Origin: Notospermus geniculatus
Taxonomy: Eukaryota > Nemertea > Pilidiophora > Heteronemertea > Lineidae
Assembly: GCA_002633025.1 (NCBI GenBank)
Contig: NMRB01000257.1
Location: 237,511 to 301,510 of the forward strand
DNA length: 64,000 bases
Direction of reading: 5' to 3'
Below are positions 24,223-35,586 of the stretch, one piece after another. The position numbers were made by a program, and so were the translations under genes. Under the pieces are notes generated by a model. It ran no database searches. It worked only from the letters and a program-made list of their open reading frames with translations, and had not been told where the DNA came from. Numbering within the stretch: position 1 is the stretch's first letter; each line of letters begins with the position of its first letter.

Positions 24223-25224
24223 CGTGATTATTGCAGTACCGTTACGTGTGCAACACCCTGCCACAGTCTTATGACATGATAACTTTCCATGGCCCAAAAA
24301 ATGTTAATTGAATCCCTAGGACCCACGAAGAAAATATGGCACTAGGCTACATAGCTCCAAAGGTAATAACGGACGATTTACCTAAATGCAGAAGACAACT
24401 GGACCATCCGGAGAATCCGGCTAAACACGTTTCATTTGGGAATCGACGTCACAATCTTGCATGTCAAAAGTGACTGGCGCAGCTGTAACCAACTGAGAAC
24501 TGTGCAAACATTTTTAGGCCTGGGATAAACTACGGAGTTGTGTGCCCGCCCTTTTCATCGGTGCGGGGACTCTCAACCCGGACGCAGGGCTTGGCACTCC
24601 TGCATGACCTGTCCCCGCAACTTTCGCAAATGTGATATGGTTACCGCCCTCTCGATTTCTTTGAAATCGATGTCCATCACCAACCTACAGCAAGTGACAT
24701 TCCAACAAACAACATTACATGATCCCACGTGCCACAAACTCCCGCCAATTATCTTCCCTGATTGATGCTGAGCGCACCTGCTCTGTCACAGGCCACATTC
24801 ACCCAACATCCAGGCGGCGGGGTTCACAACATCTGATAAAACGGAAAAACGAAAACATTGCAGATTATATCGTGACACTATCAGCAAAGAGGTAGATAAG
24901 AGGAGACATTTCATTGGAAATGGAATACCCATCATTGTCATTAGTTCTAACTGCCTGTGGTAGCTCCGCGACCTGATGGGGTCGAGCACTAGCTACTGAT
25001 GACCCGAATTGACATCACATCGACGTAAGACACTGACGCTTTGGCATTTCTGAGGACGTCTTCATCTAGGGTCGGCGAAATATTGCAAATCACACCGCAT
25101 GAGAAAAATATCGATTAATAACGAATTTTATCCAAGTTCAAACGAATTTATGACTTCATCGATGGTAAAACCAGCGCGCGGGACTGAGTGCGAAACTGCG
25201 GCTAGCGACATTTTGATAATCAAC
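24223..25224. other. flank upstream of the candidate exon at 25225
   Basis: No repeat recognised. The last ~80 bases carry several CpGs (GCGCGCGGG, CTGCGGCTAGCG), which would suit a promoter edge if the exon is real. Confidence 0.35.
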
Positions 25225-25334
25225 ATGGCGCATTCTTTTGCGTGGGAGGACTGGGAAGGAAATTTAAACACGCGGAACGCGACCTCTTGCAGCAGTGTGC
25301 TGGTGGACACTCCAGCCCTCGGATCTGACTTACT
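25225..25334 (+). CDS. possible first coding exon of an unrecognised gene
   Basis: ATG at 25225 has a good context (AACATGGCG). It opens 36 codons plus two bases, starting MAHSFAWEDWEGN, and ends at a strong donor, ACT|GTAAGG, with GT at 25335-25336. The preceding 80 bases are CpG-rich compared with the surroundings. An upstream in-frame ATG at 25099 exists but its leader looks unlike coding sequence. I did not find a convincing second exon. I do not recognise the peptide, so this is a candidate only; chance occurrence is quite possible. Confidence 0.27.
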
Positions 25335-26349
25335 GTAAGGTTCACACAGGGACGTACTGATGCAAACTTTGTGCCGTGGTTTGGGTTAGAACAGGCTGAT
25401 TTCAACGGAGTTTACCCTATCTGTCTCCCCACACTCTGCCCACGCACAATCAATACACACAAGGCAAAAGCGTGCATGGCATGGTTGTACAGGCGATGTA
25501 CAGGTGAATTATCATGTGGTAAGTGTTAACGATGTATTCATGTTGTGGTATAATCTGTGCTCACATCCTGAAGTGTAAATCTTCTTCCCGGATATGTGAG
25601 TTTTATTTCTGTGGTGCACAAAACGTTAGGCTTCTTCGTGACTGTTCTGGCATGCTACCCTATCCATAAGCCTATACAATGTATGTGTAGTGCAGCGAGC
25701 TAGCCTAAAATCCTACCCTGGCTACGACCATCGATCATGGCCATGGCCTACGCATTTTACTGGCATATTATAAGGCTAGCTAGCTCATGCATTCATAGGA
25801 ATAGGCCTAGAGGATAGAATATATGCCTAGCACACCACTAAGTCCAAAGGCCTTGCCTAGACCATGACGTAGACAAGACCTAGCCTATGTCGTGTGTCAG
25901 TTGCTAACGATCATGAGTTCCAAACAAAGCACAAGTTGTCATTGATTTATGCCTTGGCAGTGCATGAAGGAAAGGGTATGAATGTTTGTTCATTCTCAAA
26001 ATCGCATCAAAAAAGTGAAGGGTAGTATAATATTGTTTTGTGGTTCCAATGACACCCCAGCTGAGAGAGAGAGAACAGTTAGCTAATTTGCACAGTGAAA
26101 GTGTTTTAAAATGTAACCATTCTGCAATGAGTGAGTGCAAAAGTAGGCTTACAGTCATCCGAATGCCAATTCAATGAGTAACAATTTAGGCCTTGTATTT
26201 CAAGATACAATGTATTTCCTTGGTGAACATTTTGTACCCAAAAAACTTATAAACTTTGACTTTCATTCACATCCATCCATCCCAGGCGGGCAGGACTAGG
26301 CCTACTCCAATGTTCACGCCAAGTTCTGATATTCAGTGCTGGCTGTCTC
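25335..26349. other. stretch after the candidate exon
   Basis: No second exon could be identified. Contains repeated CTAGC/GGCCTA-rich text near 25690-25880. Confidence 0.4.
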
Positions 26350-26354
26350 CATAG

Positions 26355-27669
26355 CAGGGTTCTCCACTAGTGTAACAGAACGGGCGCAGCGCCCGTTCTA
26401 AAACGCAGGATCGATCTCGGCGCCCGTTCTAAAATCTGCCGCCCGGTCAAAAAAAATTGCCGCCCGGTCAAAATTGTTCACTTTAAGTATGACTGAAATA
26501 CCTTGAAACATTGTCGAACAACGCACTCAAACGCAAGTCCAAGCATGAAAACAGCTTAGACGAACTCACATGCCAGTTGAAGATCGTCTGTGCTGCCGGT
26601 GACCCGACTTCAACTTTTAATCTGACAGAGCTTGTCATGTTTCCAAGTCCATTTCTCTCAAACCCCTGACTGAATTCCTGTAAAATCTATTTGGCTGTAA
26701 TGATGAAAGAATGCACTTTCCAGTCATACCAAATTTGTTGGCTAGATATCTTCCAGTAAGGAGAAATTTACTTAAACAACTTATCTCACTTCATAGCCGC
26801 ATTGGTCCTCGACGGCGATCTTTTGGCGGGAAAACTGGGCCAGCCTGCCTCAATGATGTTTGCAAGCTGTGCATGAGTCATTGCCAAATATAGTTGCCAC
26901 TATGATGTCATGAACTAAATAGGTCAAATTATTTGAATAAAAGCTGTCACTGCATCTTCACAGTCAATGAAAGCAGTCACTGCATCTTGGCAAGTAGCCA
27001 ATAGGCCTACACGTGGAGTTCCAGGATGAGTCGCTCTCTCTTTTGGCTTCCCGCCAAAACATCGTCAGGGCAGCTCAATGGCTCCGTCGGAACTGTCAAT
27101 ATAGGCCTATAGTTTGTAAAAGAAGAGTCGCAGATGATGAGATGGCAAGACAAAGTTATGCATTTTATGGCTGATGTTTATTTACTAAAGGTAAGAGTTT
27201 CATTATTAGAGAACTATGGCGGTGAAATCAGAGCTGGCCTGCGCAGTGGGATGCTCAGATGATCATATTTGAGCAACCACATGTCGGCTGATCCACTGCG
27301 TCTGGCTGTTGGGCAAATGGCCTTGTGCGGCTGACAATACAGGAACCCCCGTATTAGGGCCAGAATTAAACTTCAGGGGATGGATTGGATCCTTCGAATG
27401 AGAATGAACTACTAAAAATTTGCAATTTTGGTTGTTTTTATGCCGTTCAGAAGGCGGTTTTCAGGGCACTGACGGGAGCTAGATTTGCGTTCCTGAATGC
27501 CAGGAAATCGCGTTTCAGGGCTTCTACATTTCAAATTTTTCTGGGGGACGCCCCCCAGACCCCCCGCTGAGGACGCGCCTATGGCGCGTGCGGCGCCGGC
27601 TTCGCCGCCGCCGATATCAGTACGACGTCACCAGCGCCCGGTCTGTTTCAAACCCTGTGGAGAACCCTG
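26355..27669. mobile_element. non-autonomous hAT-like element, 1315 bp, target duplication CATAG
   Basis: Exact 12-bp termini CAGGGTTCTCCA / TGGAGAACCCTG. Direct repeats CATAG at 26350-26354 and 27670-27674. Left subterminal region repeats GCGCCCGTTCTAAAA and GCCGCCCGGTCAAAA; the right has a GGGGGACGCCCCCC hairpin followed by CAGACCCCCCGC. About 0.9 kb of ordinary-looking sequence lies between, with no transposase frame. The filler may be captured host DNA. Confidence 0.83.
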
Positions 27670-27674
27670 CATAG

Positions 27675-29340
27675 TGATTGCTTTCTGCTTTGGCAGACCT
27701 GGAAATTGACGACTAGAATTCTGACATCTGATGAATCCTTGAACTTGGAAAGTACAGAATCTGTTCATGATTTTTTGGAGTGTAGATGATTTCAAAATCG
27801 ACTGAAAAGTGAAGAGATTTGATGGGCGGTTGATCAGCTCGTGGTCTGACGTGAGTCTGTACTGTTTCCTGCTACATGTGCCATGGAACTACCACCACCC
27901 ATGTCAGTGATGACCAGTCACTCTTTTGCCAACAGAATACGTTACCATCTTAGTAGGGGCAAAGGACTGCGCCACCTGGGAAGCAGCCAGTCGTGTCAGG
28001 ACTGTTGCAGCCTGGTGTAGGAGAAGAAATTTGGGTGGCAATAAAGTCTAGGAGTGTAGGGTAAATATAATTAAGTTTTTACATACGTTCTTATTAGGTT
28101 GAAATAGGCCTACTATAAAATGTGCAAAGCAGCATTTTTCTTGCACAATTCCTTATTTTGGTAGCTTCCCAGTTATCTTATGAATAGTTGCAGCTGGTGT
28201 TTTAGCTACTGGTTGCATTTCGTTTAAGCTCATGGTGACTGAAAGTGTGTTCGAGTGAAGAAGCATGGTGCAGTTCAGAACCCTCCCACCCCAAACATGC
28301 CAACTGCAATCTCCAAAAGTAGGAACAAATTGTGCAACTAACTTCCATATTTTTGTGCCTGTAAACTTGGGCACCAGGCCAAGTGTTGTATTGCTTTTCC
28401 AGTCGGCCTAGTTGGGTGGTAGCCAAGTTCGTGTGGGGGTGGCACCACTAAGGTAAGTTCAGTGTGTTCAATAGGAGTACATGATCGCTCAACATGTACA
28501 ACGGGGCTGTTAGTCACGCTTGACTGTTCTTGTGCCTGCTCTTGTGTTGTGGTTCGATGTTTTTGTTATGTAGAAAAAAATCAAAATTTTTCAAAATCCG
28601 TCGTTTTTAATCATTTGATTGAAGAAGTAGGTTCTTTCTTGATTCGAACAGCCAGTTGAAGTGAATTTGGTTAGTGAGCCACAAAATTACCATTTGTGGC
28701 AGTCTTTGCAGGTCATGCCCTTTCTGTCGGTGATTTTTTTATTCATATTTATTGATTGACCTTTGTGTACGACAGCATATTATCCAAAGTATTACTATAT
28801 GTTTTTTAAAAAAGTAATAAAGGCTTGTACTCTATAAGTGTCATTTCAGCTTGGAGAGTGTGTACACCGTACTAAAATGTAGGCCATTGACCTCTCACCT
28901 AAGTAAACATGGTTCACTTGGTTTTTGCCCTGACATGCTTGAGAGAGCACCACTAAATGTTGGGGGGGGGGGGTATTTGCAATGAAACCCTAAGGAAAAA
29001 ACCTTCCCTCCCAGAAAAAAACTTCAGAAATAAGCAGTGGTGAGTCCTAGTCCAGGGCTCATGCTTTGTTGCAATGGGGGAGACATGGCAGAGTGGCACA
29101 GCACCTTTTGGCAAAAAAGGGAACTATAGCCCATTAATTGTAAAAAGGGCTTTTTTTCATTGGAAAAATCTGCTATTATATGCACATGTAGATCAAGATA
29201 AACTTTGCAGGTACGATGACAGAAGGAGAGAGCATGTATGACAATTGCTTTTGATGGCTCTGTGAATTTTGAGCCCTGCTATGTGTTGCATGTAGGATTG
29301 CAAAACAGTTTGCCGATCAGTATGTATGTCAGTATTGTAA
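27675..29340. other. stretch between hAT-like and Penelope-like elements
   Basis: G run near 28963-28972. No gene or shared repeat recognised. Confidence 0.5.
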
Positions 29341-29412
29341 TAATATACAGGAAGTCAACTTCCAGATTTTGCAAATTTTCGACCCCAACCGGGGTCTTCT
29401 TCAGGCTGGCAC
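29341..29412 (-). ncRNA. Penelope-like element terminal motif, hammerhead-like hairpin
   Basis: On the minus strand CTGAAGA is followed by one A, a GACCCC-GGTT-GGGGTC hairpin and then GAAAATTTGC. The order CTGANGA, helix, GAAA is the hammerhead ribozyme core, and such ribozymes are known in Penelope-like elements. The extra A before the helix departs from the strict consensus. It lies about 540 nt past the GIY-YIG stop, and is shared with the palindrome at 24087-24212. Activity is not shown. Confidence 0.45.
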
Positions 29413-29950
29413 TTAACAGTACAAGACTCTAGAATAGACTGAGCTGAGTCCCTGAAGTAGATCTAAATATCCCTGCAAACAAGATGAGTGAGCAATTAAG
29501 AAAAGAATAAGGTCCAAGCCCCACAAGGTTGCTGGACCTGAAAGGGTGTCTGTAATAAATGGATGGCTGGTTGAGCTGAAAGAAAAGAGATTAATCAATT
29601 AAGGCAAGTGTGAATTCCTATACAAAACATGGCTTGTGTAATTAAGAAAGCCGACGGATGGCTACAGAAGACAAAAGAGGCATTGTAGGCCTAAGCTAAA
29701 GCCTGCACACTCTAAACAAATTGATATGAAAACATATGAATGTGGGAAAGATTAAGAAAATGGAGACTGAAAATTACAGAAATGATGGAAAGAATAGGAA
29801 AAGAATAGGAAGGGGTAAGGGAAAACAAGGGAAAAATTAGCCTACACCAAAAAAATGGAGAACCGTACCCTCACGCAACTCCAGAAAAAATATTAATAAA
29901 GGACCTAAGGGAGGGAGGGAACGGGGCCTATGCTGAGGGGGAGAGAAAAA

Positions 29951-30937
29951 TCAGGATCTGGTGTTGAGACCTAAGGGGGTGATGGTTTTAAGGGTCCACA
30001 TCCACCGCAACTCTGTTCTGAGGAGGTACGTCGTCTCATCTGGGCATGTCTCCAGTATGGTGAACATCAGGTCCTTGAGAGAATGTCCTGGCAATTTGAA
30101 ATGGGCATAGAGTAGTGAACAGTCACGTTCATCCTCTACTCCGCGTCTGATGTTGGATTTATGGTTATTCATCCTTTTACGGAAACACGTAGTCTGTCCG
30201 ACGTATTGGTTGATTGTGGGGCATCTGGTGCAGGTGATGCAATAGACAACATTTTTGCTGTCACAATCCGAGGGGATCCTCAGGCGAAGTTGATGGGACC
30301 TTCCGGTGGAGGAGCTGGTGATGTGAGACTGGGGAGGCAAGGAGATGCAGAGTTCACATTTCCGACCCCTCTTAGGACCTTTTCGTGAACATGGGTCACA
30401 GGTGGGCTTAGCCTGTTGGATGTCCGAGGTGGGGACCTTGGCTCTAACAAGCACATCACGGAGATTTTTGGGTCTCCGGAAACCAATGAGGGGTGGGTCA
30501 GGGCAGCATTCCTTCATAGCGGGGTTCAAGTGAAGAATAGGCAAAAAACGGCGTGTAATAGCGGAGATGTCCGGGAGTCCAGGGTGGTAGGTGAGAACTA
30601 AGGGGATCTTGCGGGGTTTGGAGGACTGCTGGTTGTGGACCCCACTTCCGTTGGCACTCTGGTTGGCTTGGCTGCCTTCATCATCAGCTCTGTCTCTACC
30701 CCCATCACGGGCATTGGATTCCCTAGATGTGAGAGGGCGGGCCCCCTGGTGGTCATCATGGCGTTGGATCGCCCTTTCTACCTCCTTCGTAACCTTCTGT
30801 CTGTTGTGGCCCCTGTCTGTGAGAAAGCCAACCAAGTTCTGTAGGTGTTTCAAAGCAGATGACCGCTCTGAGCAGATGGACAGAATCCGGAGGGTATTGT
30901 ACTTGTCAGTATTGTACTTGTAGACTATTGAGTACAT
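29951..30937 (-). mobile_element. Penelope-like element, 5'-truncated: RT C-terminus plus GIY-YIG endonuclease
   Basis: A single 328-codon open frame ends at 29951. Residues about 28-60 resemble the RT thumb end. Residues 111-166 match the conserved Penelope block (IPLVLTYHPGLP, then PPLIGFRRPKNLRDVLVRAK). A Cys-rich linker has C180-x2-C183 and C194-x2-C197. The GIY-YIG nuclease follows: VVYCI at 230-234 with the CITC/TRC cysteines, YVG at 245-247, R253, H259, and catalytic-type E309 in RTELRWMW. The palm domain with the polymerase aspartates is missing, so the copy cannot reverse transcribe. The endonuclease frame is undamaged, which suggests a fairly young insertion. The 3' end probably extends to the tail near 29340. 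The first ~20 residues may be flanking sequence. Known family: Penelope-like retroelements, which carry this nuclease. Confidence 0.88.
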
Positions 30938-32447
30938 TACAAGAGAACAAGTGATGGACAGTTGATGCAGACTACATTAGGGGTGATACACCGTGTATCA
31001 ATGGATTGGTACTACTAGTATTCCGATACCTCAGGCTTTCAGCGGGTCAAAAGATGCAGGAAAGGTACACAAAAGTGAAACGTGCTTGGAGACAGCTTCT
31101 GATGTTTTGCTTTTAAAGGCGAAAAGGTAAGCATGGTAAGATTATAGAAATTAACTATACCGGTTTGTATTTTTCATTTTTTGGCCATTTATACGTGTCT
31201 GAATCTCCTGCTTTGCCAACACAACAGTGCCATATTCTGAGCTCATGACGAAGACTTCTGCGCAGCACTAGGAACTTATCATGGGTAACTGCGCATGAAC
31301 GGAGAATGTATGGACAATGACACTTATTGCGCCGTAGTTGATGAAGGCCCAGTAGGAGGCGTCAATCATGTAGGCTGAAGTTATTGATACTAGATTGTGT
31401 GGGTCACAAGCCAATGGTTTCAAAACTACTCTCATTGAACAACAATACAAAATATTGAATTGCAGGAATAGCTAATTGACGTTTGCAAGATATGTTGAAA
31501 TTGCTTACATAATTTAAACAGTGCGATGTTAAAATGTTAGATTGAATGTTACGGCGAGTGATTTTGCCTAATTTGTGGTATTTCATGGGAAAGAATTAAT
31601 TTAGAGTTTCATGTCAAATACAATAATTTGTTGAAGATGAACTTCCAAAAGAATTCACATTCCCTGTTGATTTTGTAATTGCAACTTATCGTGTTGTTCA
31701 GAGCATAAAGTTTTTGTTGTGTTTAGTCGACATGGTGCTGCAGGCTGGCTAATTACCTTCTCATGATACTTTATATCGATTGAACGTTACAGTTGATCAA
31801 CTTGTTTCATGTTGAGTGTGGGTCAGTTACAGGCGTTCATAAAAAATTTAGCTCAATTTACAAAAGCAGCAAATTGCAGAATCAGGCCTGAGTGCCATGA
31901 CTTTGATCACGAATTTGGCGGCTTGTCGTCCATCTTGAAAAAACTGGACTTTAACCCTATCCCCGTGGAGAGGGTTAACAGAAAGGGGTCACTTTTTCAC
32001 GATGCAAAACCTCCATGCACTTCCATCATTGTGAAATTTTATGGTGGCGACGAGCAGAGAAGCCATGACGTGTAATAATAATACTAAACCTTTTCACTCG
32101 CTTCACAAAAAATACAACTCGTTAGACAGGCCTTGCGGCAGCGGCTTTTGAAATGAACCAACTTTCATGTCTGTTCGCTGCCCTTTGTGCACAAAGGATG
32201 TATTATGTTCTATCAAATGGTATGAGATGATATTGATATTCAAGGTTGTTTTGGCACGATGACTGATGTGTCGATTTCACAATCACTGCTGGATGCTCTG
32301 TTCAGTGCCTACCATCAAGATCGACCATACAATGCCATACACAACGTCATAACCTTTTAAGCTCGCTCACCTGTGTGAGCTGTTGTCATGGTGCAGCATC
32401 CATCGTCCGTCGTCACATTTCGTAAATGCTGGGGCTATTGTACATAA
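30938..32447. other. intergenic stretch upstream of the Penelope-like fragment
   Basis: I looked for the missing RT palm domain on the minus strand and did not see it. A 88-codon frame at 31809 has no recognisable domain. Confidence 0.5.
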
Positions 32448-32613
32448 TGGGGACCCTAGCCCCACTGCCTCAGTAGGTGTCACTAGTGGTTAAAACTATT
32501 GAAATGAAACTGACAATTTCGGTCCTGATCAATTTCCCACACAAAGGACGTCCAGTGTACAGGACCTGGTTTCGGGTAGCTACCCTCTATCGTACAATGT
32601 AGCTAGTAGATCC
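32448..32613 (+). repeat. interspersed repeat A, third copy
   Basis: Starts ATGGGGACCCTAGCCCC and runs to GTAGCTAGTAGATCCGCG. Same order of blocks as the copies at 1 and 6646, with small indels. It carries the left part that the copy at 1 lacks in this window. Confidence 0.7.
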
Positions 32614-32769
32614 GCGTTGTTCGTTGTCCAGAATTGTTAAAATAATATCAATGGCCATGCAAAAATCATATGTCACCGAAGGAGAAAAAGTATAAGTAAA
32701 ACGTCTAATTCTGCAGAAATAACCACCCATGTCCTTGAAACTGGGTAATACTTTGAAATAATGTGAAAA

Positions 32770-33062
32770 GTTAAAAAAAAAGTTAAAGTTTGGGTTTATA
32801 GTCTGATATCAATCAACAACGGTAGAGGTGTCATCAGACTTCACCCCAGTCTATCCTGAAACCTTTCAGTAGAACTCAGATGAGCTGCTCATTCAGCGCT
32901 ACAATCTGAGCATTTCCGACCGGTACCCATTTATACACCTGGGTGGAGAGAGGCCAGTAAGGCAAAGAGACCTGCCCAAAGTCTCACGCCAGCAGCGGGA
33001 TTCGAACCCGGGATCCTCTGACCACTAGTCGGAGGCCCGGACCACTACACCACCGTGGCTCC
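32770..33062 (-). mobile_element. tRNA-derived SINE, near full length
   Basis: The minus strand begins GGAGCCACGG at 33062. It has an A box (TGGTGTAGTGG, 33052-33042) and a B box (GGTTCGAATCC, 33008-32998), then a ~200-bp body and an A/T tail with runs of T around 32770. The tRNA head lacks a matching 3' acceptor strand, so it is not a tRNA gene. A second, 5'-truncated copy lies at 57993-58227. Confidence 0.8.
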
Positions 33063-33120
33063 TTGAAACCTTGAAGCGCTTTGAGACTGTGTCAGGCGCA
33101 TTCACCGTGGAAAGTGTTAC

Positions 33121-33799
33121 AAAACCTTCACAATAATCATTTAGTCCTTGATCATTAGTGGTCTTGACTTGCATTGCATTAAAATAATGGGTGTGTATTT
33201 CATTGACGGCTGAAGGCAGTTCATCCGATTGCTCGTGGCATCAGACCTTGACTCTCCCGTGTATCTGATGGCTAGCCGTTCAGTTGGTACCTGGATTTTC
33301 ACCTGCATCTAGAAGTTCACTGAATCTTCTCTGATATCATTCCATTGGGAGTTTCTGGTGTTTTTTTTCCATCGGGCCGCCTACTGATCGTGCTCCGTCT
33401 GGCCGTCATGTGCGTTAATAAGCACAGGTAGATGGATGATTCATCTTATAGACCGGAGGAATGCAAGATTTCGACCAGATAGCCAGATTTGCCTGCAGCG
33501 CCATTCAACCCTTGCTGAAATGTACTTCAGAGAATTGTCTTCTGTGTAGTTTTTGCTCCATTATGCTTCCAGTGGCTGCCAGGGGGCTCTGAGAAAAAAA
33601 CATCCCTTACATGTACTTCAAAGTCCTTGAATTTGGGAATGATTTGAAATTACCGGTAAATCTCATGCATATGGGAAGGGAGCTCAGATATTTCTGTAGT
33701 TGGGCGTTGTTTTATAGGCATGACATCAGCAGCAAGTACATGTAGGCCTGTGTGCTTTTTTGCACCGAGAGATACTAGCGTTATCGGCCTGGTATTAGC
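33121..33799. other. intergenic stretch
   Basis: Nothing recognised between the SINE region and the GAGGTT MITE. Confidence 0.5.
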
Positions 33800-33952
33800 G
33801 AGGTTTAGAAATCAAACGATAAACGTAAACGTTAACGTTAACGACAACTTTATTTTTGTACCGAAAATGCAATATAAAATCTGGTTAATGTGTAGTAAGA
33901 AAAATAACGTTGTCGTAAAGTTTACGTTTATCGTTTGATTTCTAAACCTCCC
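33800..33952. mobile_element. MITE, GAGGTT-ended family, copy 1
   Basis: GAGGTTTAGAAATCAAACGA and GATAAACGTAAACG at left; CGTTTATCGTTTGATTTCTA and AACCTCC at right. Both halves carry AACGTTATTTT-type words, so most of the ~153 bp folds back. Left flank reads GTATTAGC. Confidence 0.85.
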
Positions 33953-34559
33953 TAGTGTCCTGTTGTCCTTGGTGGTAAAGCTCACAGGGCATTGACCCGC
34001 GGAAGCCTTGGCAACTGTTCCTGCAAGGAAAGGCGACCAAGAATTTGTCCACAAGGAAGGTTGTAATGCCCCTGTACAAAAATACTGCCCACATCCACCA
34101 AGTGATGTCAGCAGATACATGCAGATTCATCCTATCATCCATTCAATTCAATCCCATGTTCATAAAAATTTTACTTCCGTACAAACCAGCACAGTCTGCA
34201 TTTTCTGTTGTAAGGGATATTGATCATTTTTGCTTTATCAACATTATCTAGGTAATGTGAAGTCATTTCCAAGAACTCGTACACATATCCTGGTCTGGTT
34301 TCATATCGGCAGTTTCTGGTGCTGCCATCTGGGAATGTGTTTGGTAACTGCAATCACAACTGCCCTTTCCTGCAACAAGTGGTACACATATATAGGGCCT
34401 GCTGCAGAGCTTCATTATGATATTTCGCGCTATTAAATTAGTATTAGTCGGCTTTGCTCCAAATTCAAGGAGTATGGACAGCGTTCCAAAATGTATTTTA
34501 TCAAAAATAGATTTTTGATTTTATCAATCAGATAATCAATCAATCAAGCAAGCAATCAG
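33953..34559. other. intergenic stretch
   Basis: Ends in short ATCAATCA/AAGCAATCAG repeats at 34524-34559. No gene recognised. Confidence 0.5.
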
Positions 34560-34744
34560 CACTGTTAGAAATTTTTGTAATATTTTTACAGAAATTGCCT
34601 GCAGCAGAGTTTCAGGAACTTCTGTAAATTTACATGTGGTGTGATTTATGTTTAGCATTTATTTGAGTCTGTAATTTTACAGATCACGTCCTGAAACTCT
34701 GCTGCAGGAATTTTCTGTAAAATCTTCTGTTTTTTCTAACAGTG
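34560..34744. mobile_element. MITE, 185 bp, CACTGTTAGAAA termini
   Basis: CACTGTTAGAAA / TTTCTAACAGTG end repeats. Inside, CTGCAGCAGAGTTTCAGGA pairs with TCCTGAAACTCTGCTGCAG, and ACAGAA words pair with TTCTGT. Confidence 0.75.
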
Positions 34745-34838
34745 AGCCAATCAAACATTAAAAAAGTGTACTGTATAATGTAAAAGTACTGTCGTACATT
34801 TACACACATGTTTAAAAGCCTCCGCACAAGGTATTTTT

Positions 34839-35065
34839 AAAGGGACCCGAGAGGCTTGGCAGCTTGCTATTGGGCTACTAACAGTACTGCCACTTCGCAC
34901 CAATTGGCGCTAGTGACCATGAACTCATGAATTGTGGATCAAGTGTTGACATTGAGGACATTTTCCTTCAAAAATGATGCTCAAGTTGGATCCTCATGCC
35001 ACCAATTCTGTGTTGAGTAATCATATAAATATGCACTAAAAATAAGCTGCCTCTAGAGGCCGTTT
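34839..35065. mobile_element. MITE-like element, ~227 bp, copy 1
   Basis: AAAGGGACCCGAGAGGC at left; GCCTCTAGAGGCC at right. GCGCTAGTGACCATGAACTC and TGCCACCAATTCTGTGTT match, in reverse orientation, the copy at 48353-48574. Confidence 0.7.
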
Positions 35066-35432
35066 AAGAACTCTTTAAAACACCAAGCTGCCCTGACATA
35101 AGTGGTCCGCTGATTCCAACTTCGGGGCCTGCTCTAGGAAACAAGAGGTTTTCAAGAATTACCCTTTTCCTGATAGCGTGCTCTTCAAATGACGTCAGTC
35201 TTGTTAATTTTATCATGTTTTTCCGCCTCTGCTTTTTCCGTCTTTACTTCGACCATGTGGTCACTTAGTGATGTCGAGTTGTGATCAAGTTATCAAATGA
35301 TTGTCAAACCTTTTCTGGTAAGAATAGAAACTACATGTAGCTGCAGCCCAGTGTCTTTGCCGCCAAAATATGTGACCCGATATGGCAAGACTATGCGAAG
35401 AAAGGGCCTTACAATACAAGATACATGTATTA

Positions 35433-35581
35433 GGGAGGTTAAGAAATCAAACGATAAACACAAACTTTACGACAACGTTATTTTTCATACTAAACATTCA
35501 CCAGATTTTATATTGCATTTTCGGTACAAAAATAACGTTGTCGTTAACGTTTACGTTTATCGTTTTATTTCGTAACCTGCG
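35433..35581. mobile_element. MITE, GAGGTT-ended family, copy 2, inverted interior, TATTA duplication
   Basis: 149 bp from GGGAGGTTAAGAAATC to ATTTCGTAACCTGCG. TATTA flanks it at 35428-35432 and 35582-35586 (GTATTAG on both sides). The middle is inverted relative to the copies at 33800 and 55087. Confidence 0.87.
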
Positions 35582-35586
35582 TATTA

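Noticed and set aside
32990-33062. Functional tRNA gene
   Set aside because: A and B boxes exist but the 3' acceptor strand does not pair and a SINE body follows.
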